Shown here: positions 59,285 through 64,000 of the stretch, one piece after another | How the letters are laid out: each line of letters opens with the position of its first letter | Position numbering within the stretch: the first letter of the stretch is position 1 | Source: Acorus gramineus | Taxonomy: Eukaryota > Streptophyta > Magnoliopsida > Acorales > Acoraceae | Direction of reading: 5' to 3' | Assembly (NCBI GenBank): GCA_030737835.1 | Contig: CM060857.1 | Coordinates: forward strand, 3,971,279 to 4,035,278 | DNA length: 64,000 nt | The notes under the pieces: model-generated | Database searches by the model: none | Seen by the model: the letters and a program-made list of their open reading frames with translations, nothing else | Told to the model about the DNA's origin: nothing | Program-made: the position numbers and the translations under genes

Positions 59285-61600
59285 TTTCCTAAATCATGAT
59301 TTTGATAGGCTAACTATTAGTGAAATCATGCAATAAGACAAGCCACTAGGTCTGGAAATTGAGGGGTAATTACAAGATGGTGGAATGTCAAATCAGAGGT
59401 TTTGAATTCACTAAATCTATTATCCTCTTCAGACTTATCAGATTTGAGTTGCTGATGTGGATCAAATGCCCACTTTTTCTGTGTAGTAATCTTCTCTGAA
59501 TAGGAAATGACCTCGCTTCTTACGGCATTTGGTCCTCAATAGTATCGTCTTCAGGAAAATGTACCTTTCTTAATGTATTTGTAGCCTTCCTAGCTTCAAA
59601 TGTAGTGTAGAAAAATTTTGGAGTTTCTGTCCTCAAGCATAACCATTCCCTCTCTTGATTTTTGTCTTGCAATAAGACAAGCCACTAGGTCTGGAAATTG
59701 TGGGGAAATTTCAAGATGGTGGAATGTCAAATCAGAGGTTTTGAATTCACTAGATCTGTTGCCCTCTTGAGATATAACAGATTTGAGTTGCTGATGTAGA
59801 TCAAATGCCCACTTTTTCTGTTTAGCAATCTTCTCTGAATAGGAAATGACCTCACTTCTTACAGCATTTGGTCCTCAATAGTAAAATCTCCAGGAAAATG
59901 TACTTTTCTTAATGTATTTGTGGACTTCCTAGCTTCAAATGTAGTATAGAAAATTTTGGAGTTTCTGTCCTCAAGCATAATCATTCCTCTCTTGAATTTT
60001 ATCTTGCAAAAGCCTCTTCTTGCATTAGCATACCGTAATATCTGTTTCTAGCAGATTAATCTTACCAACAAGAAAATGGTTCATAGAATCTTGACTTTAG
60101 GATTTTAGAGATCGGTCCACAGTTCATTTACAGATCACCATGTATCTGTCAACGCGGCCATGTACAGAATAATTCCACTTGAATACTTTGTCAGTATATT
60201 TTAATATTTAACTTTTAAAATAAGCAGTGCATTGGTTTGCCCCTGCATTTTATATTCGATTCTTTCATTGCTTTGTCCAAAAATGTAGGATAAGATGCCC
60301 CATACCTGAAAAAAGTAAATGATTTATCCCTCAAAAAAAAAAAAAAAAAAGATTCATACAATATGAACTTCATATTTAATCAACATGCTGGCATGGTTGG
60401 ATACACCAGGTTTTAGATGGTCCACAAATGCTTTGGGAAAAACATTACCCAATTAAAGTATATCAGTAATCTTATCTGACTGCAATTCTGCTGCTTGCTT
60501 GGGCTCTATTGTTCTAGGATATCCACTAAACCACAGTGATCAATACATCAAAGTTGCCTCTAACAAACCACGAGGAAGAATTAGTCTTGCAAGATCCTTC
60601 CACAGCTTAATCCTTTCTGATGAAGAACTTGATGCGTATATACAATAGTTAAAAGAACACAAAAAAAAAAAAAAAAAACCCGAGAGTAGATGCCATCTTT
60701 TTTTTTTTTTTTTGAATATTCAAGTCTCCTAATATCAATGTCTCTATTATTCCACAAGAACCAAATTCTGTCTTTTTTATGAGAATTGTAATTGTTTGGA
60801 ATTTTAGCTTCCTTCCATGTTTTTCTTCTAACAAATTCTGCATTTTCCAGCCTGAATTTTTGTTTAAGAAGACCAACAAACCAAATATTATTTTTAACAA
60901 CGTCCAGTTTGATTTCTTTCTGTTTATTCTGATTCATGCCTTTTAAATTCCAAATTTACCCTTCCATGATTAACTAAAGTTGGAGCCTCAGTATATTAAT
61001 TTGCCTCAAAACTCCTTTAGTTCTTTGCTTTTCTAGTAAAATTTTCCTTAGCCCTGAGGTTTGAAATCTAGGACCCTCATATCTTGACTTTATTTTGGTT
61101 TTTCTGGTAACAAAATCTTCATGGCTGAACATCCATTGTGTTATTGTTTTTTTCAACTTAGATTTCCTTCTACTGGGCTTCCTTCTGATGTCTGATATTA
61201 GTCTTTATAACGGGTTCACTGAGATTAATTGCAGAATCTTTTGAAATGGTAATTGGCTTAGAACATGAATTCTTCTTACAATAGGTTCTAAATTGACTTC
61301 TGAGTTTGTTTATTCAGGATCCTTCTCCATTCACACACATTTTGTTGAAAACTAACAGTACTTTGGACTTGGCCCTTTTCCACCTTTGCATTCATGACAA
61401 AGTTTATTTCATGACGTCCAAAAGTTCCACATGGTGAATGAGCTTTTGTTCCAATCTTAAGAGAATTCTCTCTTTTGTCCCCTCATCAAACTTGGTCTGC
61501 ACTGAGTTTGGGAGGACATCCTTTGCCTTCACTTCCACACATACCCTAGCATAAGAAAATATTGTTAAAGCAATTGTTTGAACATTCAAATACAATGGGT
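59285..61600 (-). mobile_element. Decayed L1-type LINE retrotransposon
   Basis: Read on the minus strand, three pieces occur in LINE order. 61595-61404: SYARVCVEVKAKDVLPNSVQ, the ORF1 (DUF4283/CCHC) neighbourhood. 60960-60715: WNLKGMNQNKQKEIKL then WFVGLLKQKFRLENAEF and DRIWFLWNN, the start of the ORF2 endonuclease (canonical WNVRGLN...KQKEIK...GLLETK...RIW). 60005-59285: TPKFFYTTFEARKATNTLRK, the region between endonuclease and reverse transcriptase. Frames are broken. The last region is present twice, 59332-59670 and 59672-60005. No complete reverse transcriptase found. Confidence 0.75.
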
Positions 61601-62592
61601 TGCCAATAGCACCAACAATGCATCATGTTAGCATTATGTATTGTTTGGTTTTTACTTTTGGCAAACAATATGTTTCACTTTGTTTCCATTGTGAGTTTGC
61701 AACTGTAGGGTTCTGCATAGCTAGTAACCATGGATTCAAGCCTAAAGCAAAAGGCGAAAGACTAACTTTCCTAATTGTCTCCCATGAACAAATGAAAATG
61801 TGTGCGCCTTTAGAGGATATATGATGGTTCTAATTATTCTTTGATTCTGTCAAAATAGTGACAGTGATACCGCTTACCCATCAACCAATGGTTGAACATA
61901 GAGTTTGGATCCAAATTTGAAATCTGATTTTAGATTGGATTCATCAAATGCTGGCATGTATCTTGAATGGGGGTCAGGGGATTGGACAAATGCATCACTT
62001 ATTCATAATTTATTTCTTAAATACACATTGTAAAGTGTAAACTTCATCACTAGTTGTGATCAGCCATATGTCTCCCCTGTACCATTTATTCACTGAGAAA
62101 CCAAGTAATTCTGTGCCATCATTTATTCTCCAATTACATCATTATAATGATATATATTTTCTAGCACATCTATATTGAAAATCAGTCATTTTTGAAGCTG
62201 CCAATGCATGTATCAAACAACTATATATGATTGAAGTTGGTCAAAGTTATAACACCAGCTAAGAAAGGTCAATCAATTTCTGGTTATATATATTATTTTT
62301 AAATATTTGAACTGCCTTTGAAGGTTGATTTTGAAGATGGTACTGATCTAGAGCGAATGATTCTAATGAACCTTCAAATGGTGACATAAATTTATTGCTG
62401 TTAAATTCACCATTACAGCACTTCTACGACTACAAAACCATTGTGCATTTACAAATTTGTGGGTATATGCATGCGCAAGGCGATCAATGCAGTGTTTTAA
62501 CTTGTGGAATGATATGATGATGTTACAGAGTATTCTCTTGAGACGCCTTCACCATTCACCTGTGATTAGCATAGGTGGTGGACTGGCGACAA

Positions 62593-63714
62593 ATGTCGAT
62601 CATTTCAAGATTACGCTGCATCACTCTGGATGTCACTGGTACTTTAATAGCTTACAAAGGTGAACTTGGGGATTACTACTGTATGGCGGCCAAAGCTGTT
62701 GGATTGCCTTGCCCTGACTACAAGCGCATGCATGAAGGCTTCAAGGTTGCATATACAGACATGGCGAAGAGTTATCCATGTTTTGGGCATTCAGAAAAAA
62801 TGCCGAACATTGACTGGTGGAGATCATGTGTGAAAGACTCCTTTGTTAAGGTAATCACGAGTTCAATCTTTTAGAAAGAATGGATTACTGTCATCCTGAG
62901 AGGACTGCATTTCAATCATATGAAGCTGACTTACCAGAACATACTCAAGACATCATATGCCAAGGATATATAATTTTTATTAATATGTAATAAATAATTT
63001 AATATATGTATTTTGTATTATAGAAGTTTTCATTTTAGACATAAAAATTCGTAAATCCCACATATCACTCTGATCCAAGGGCTCAAATCATTTTAAACAA
63101 TGTCGGTGAAACTCCTTGTTCTTAGCTAGGGCTTAGGCTTAGGATGTTATTGATCACTTCAAATCATTTTAAATATATGATATTTGCAGTCCTGTGGAAA
63201 ATTTTATTCTCAAGATTTCACTATGAGATACAAGCTTTAGAAAGGAACTTGGTAGTTGGTACATTATGAATTTCATGTAGCTCATGAACTATAATAATTT
63301 TCTTATTATACGGTCCTTTATTTGGTTAATCCATATCCATTGACGTGATATTTAATGAACACACCTACTTTTTTGCATATTTTTATTATGAACTTGTTTG
63401 GTTTGTATAAAATTTTATTTAATGCATTTTCATCAAAGTGTAGAGTAAGAGTTACTAAAATAATTTATTTACAGTACTTAATCATCCTTTGAATGCCCTT
63501 CCTTCAGGCAGGTTATGATTATGATGACGAGACATTCGAGAAGGTCTTCAAGCGCATATATTCTACTTTTGGTTCTTCTGCCCCTTACACCATCTTCTCA
63601 GACTCCCAACCCTTCATGAGATGGGCGCGCGAAAAGGGGCTGCTCGTTGGCCTTGTCAGCAATGCAGAATACCGATACCAGGATGTCATTCTCCCTTCCC
63701 TGGGATTGAATAAG
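62593..63714 (+). CDS. HDHD3: HDHD3-type HAD-family protein, N-terminal part; gene continues beyond the window
   Basis: Exons 62593-62850 and 63508-63714, both ending at GT donors (GTAATC, GTAACA) with phase 0 and acceptor CCTTCAG, encode the first 155 residues. The start is the ATG beginning MSIISRLRCITLDVTGTLIA; an upstream ATG at 62517 is in another frame. The HAD motif I position reads DVTGT (residues 13-17), with the first Asp kept but Thr in place of the second Asp. The cap region contains GDYYCMAAKAVGLPCPDY and IDWWRSCVKDSFVK; exon 2 has AGYDYDDETFEKVFKRIYST and motif II in LLVGLVSNAEYRYQD. HDHD3-like proteins are widespread; the substrate is not established. Motifs III and IV should lie in exons beyond 64000. 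Confidence 0.88.
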
Positions 63715-64000
63715 GTAACAACATATACCCAATACTTTCTTTCACTGCATTGGAAATGGTTCTTTACAGCCACCTATGGAGCATGGACGCGACACAATAG
63801 AGACACAGTGACACGACAAGTCTAGAAAAACTAGGACACGAACACAGCAAAGGCACATTAACAAATAAATAAATAAATATAATTGCTATTCATGATAGTT
63901 TGAAAGAACTATAGCACAATCTAATTATTAAAAAAAAAATTAATATAATTATAATGGTGTGTTAACTATCTACTTCATTCAGATTTTAACATCATTTGGC
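63715..64000 (+). other. Intron 2 of the HDHD3-type gene (truncated by the window edge)
   Basis: AT-rich sequence after the GTAACA donor with no acceptor-plus-coding continuation before the window ends. Confidence 0.6.

Noticed and set aside
60581-60937. 118-codon minus-strand frame as a host gene
   Set aside because: Its readable part is the LINE ORF2 endonuclease start and the remainder is poly-A/poly-T derived.

Overview
This is a 64-kb piece of flowering-plant nuclear chromosome. The genes have GT-AG introns and belong to plant families: a plant-type KDM5-like histone demethylase, an FLS2-type receptor kinase, and a MAKR-like serine-rich protein. About three quarters of the window is AT-rich intergenic DNA packed with small transposons, which is typical of a medium-sized angiosperm genome. 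The two compact genes (40.7 kb and 48-52 kb) are GC-rich, which leans toward a non-grass monocot. The species cannot be fixed from sequence alone.

Layout. 0-2.6 kb: decayed minus-strand copy of a METTL25/RRNAD1-type methyltransferase gene, with an intact first exon and disabled later exons, running off the left edge. 2.6-7 kb: intergenic, with a Gypsy-like LTR remnant and MITEs. 7.06-15.64 kb: complete minus-strand JmjN-JmjC-C5HC2-FYRN-FYRC histone demethylase; eleven coding segments join without a frame break into about 1183 codons. 16.5-39.6 kb: gene desert made of MITEs, LTR and LINE fragments, a 1.1-kb tandem duplication, a 3-kb Mutator-like element, a hAT element with an 8-bp target duplication, and a Mutator-like element with a perfect 9-bp target duplication. 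40.7-41.9 kb: intronless-coding MAKR-like gene whose upstream region is another terminal-inverted-repeat element. 42-48 kb: intergenic, starting with a three-copy tandem repeat. 48.15-51.95 kb: complete minus-strand FLS2-type flagellin receptor kinase with an unexpected intron in the LRR region. 52-62.5 kb: MITEs and a decayed L1-type LINE with an internal duplication. 62.6 kb to right edge: first two coding exons of an HDHD3-type HAD-family protein, plus strand.

The four intact genes have no evident pathway link: chromatin regulation (H3K4 demethylation), membrane signalling (MAKR-like), bacterial flagellin perception (FLS2) and a HAD-fold protein of unclear activity. I found no RNA genes, CRISPR arrays or gene clusters. 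The most notable content is the transposon record: nested insertions with readable target-site duplications, elements carrying GC-rich possibly captured DNA, and a repeat-like sequence now behaving as an intron inside FLS2.
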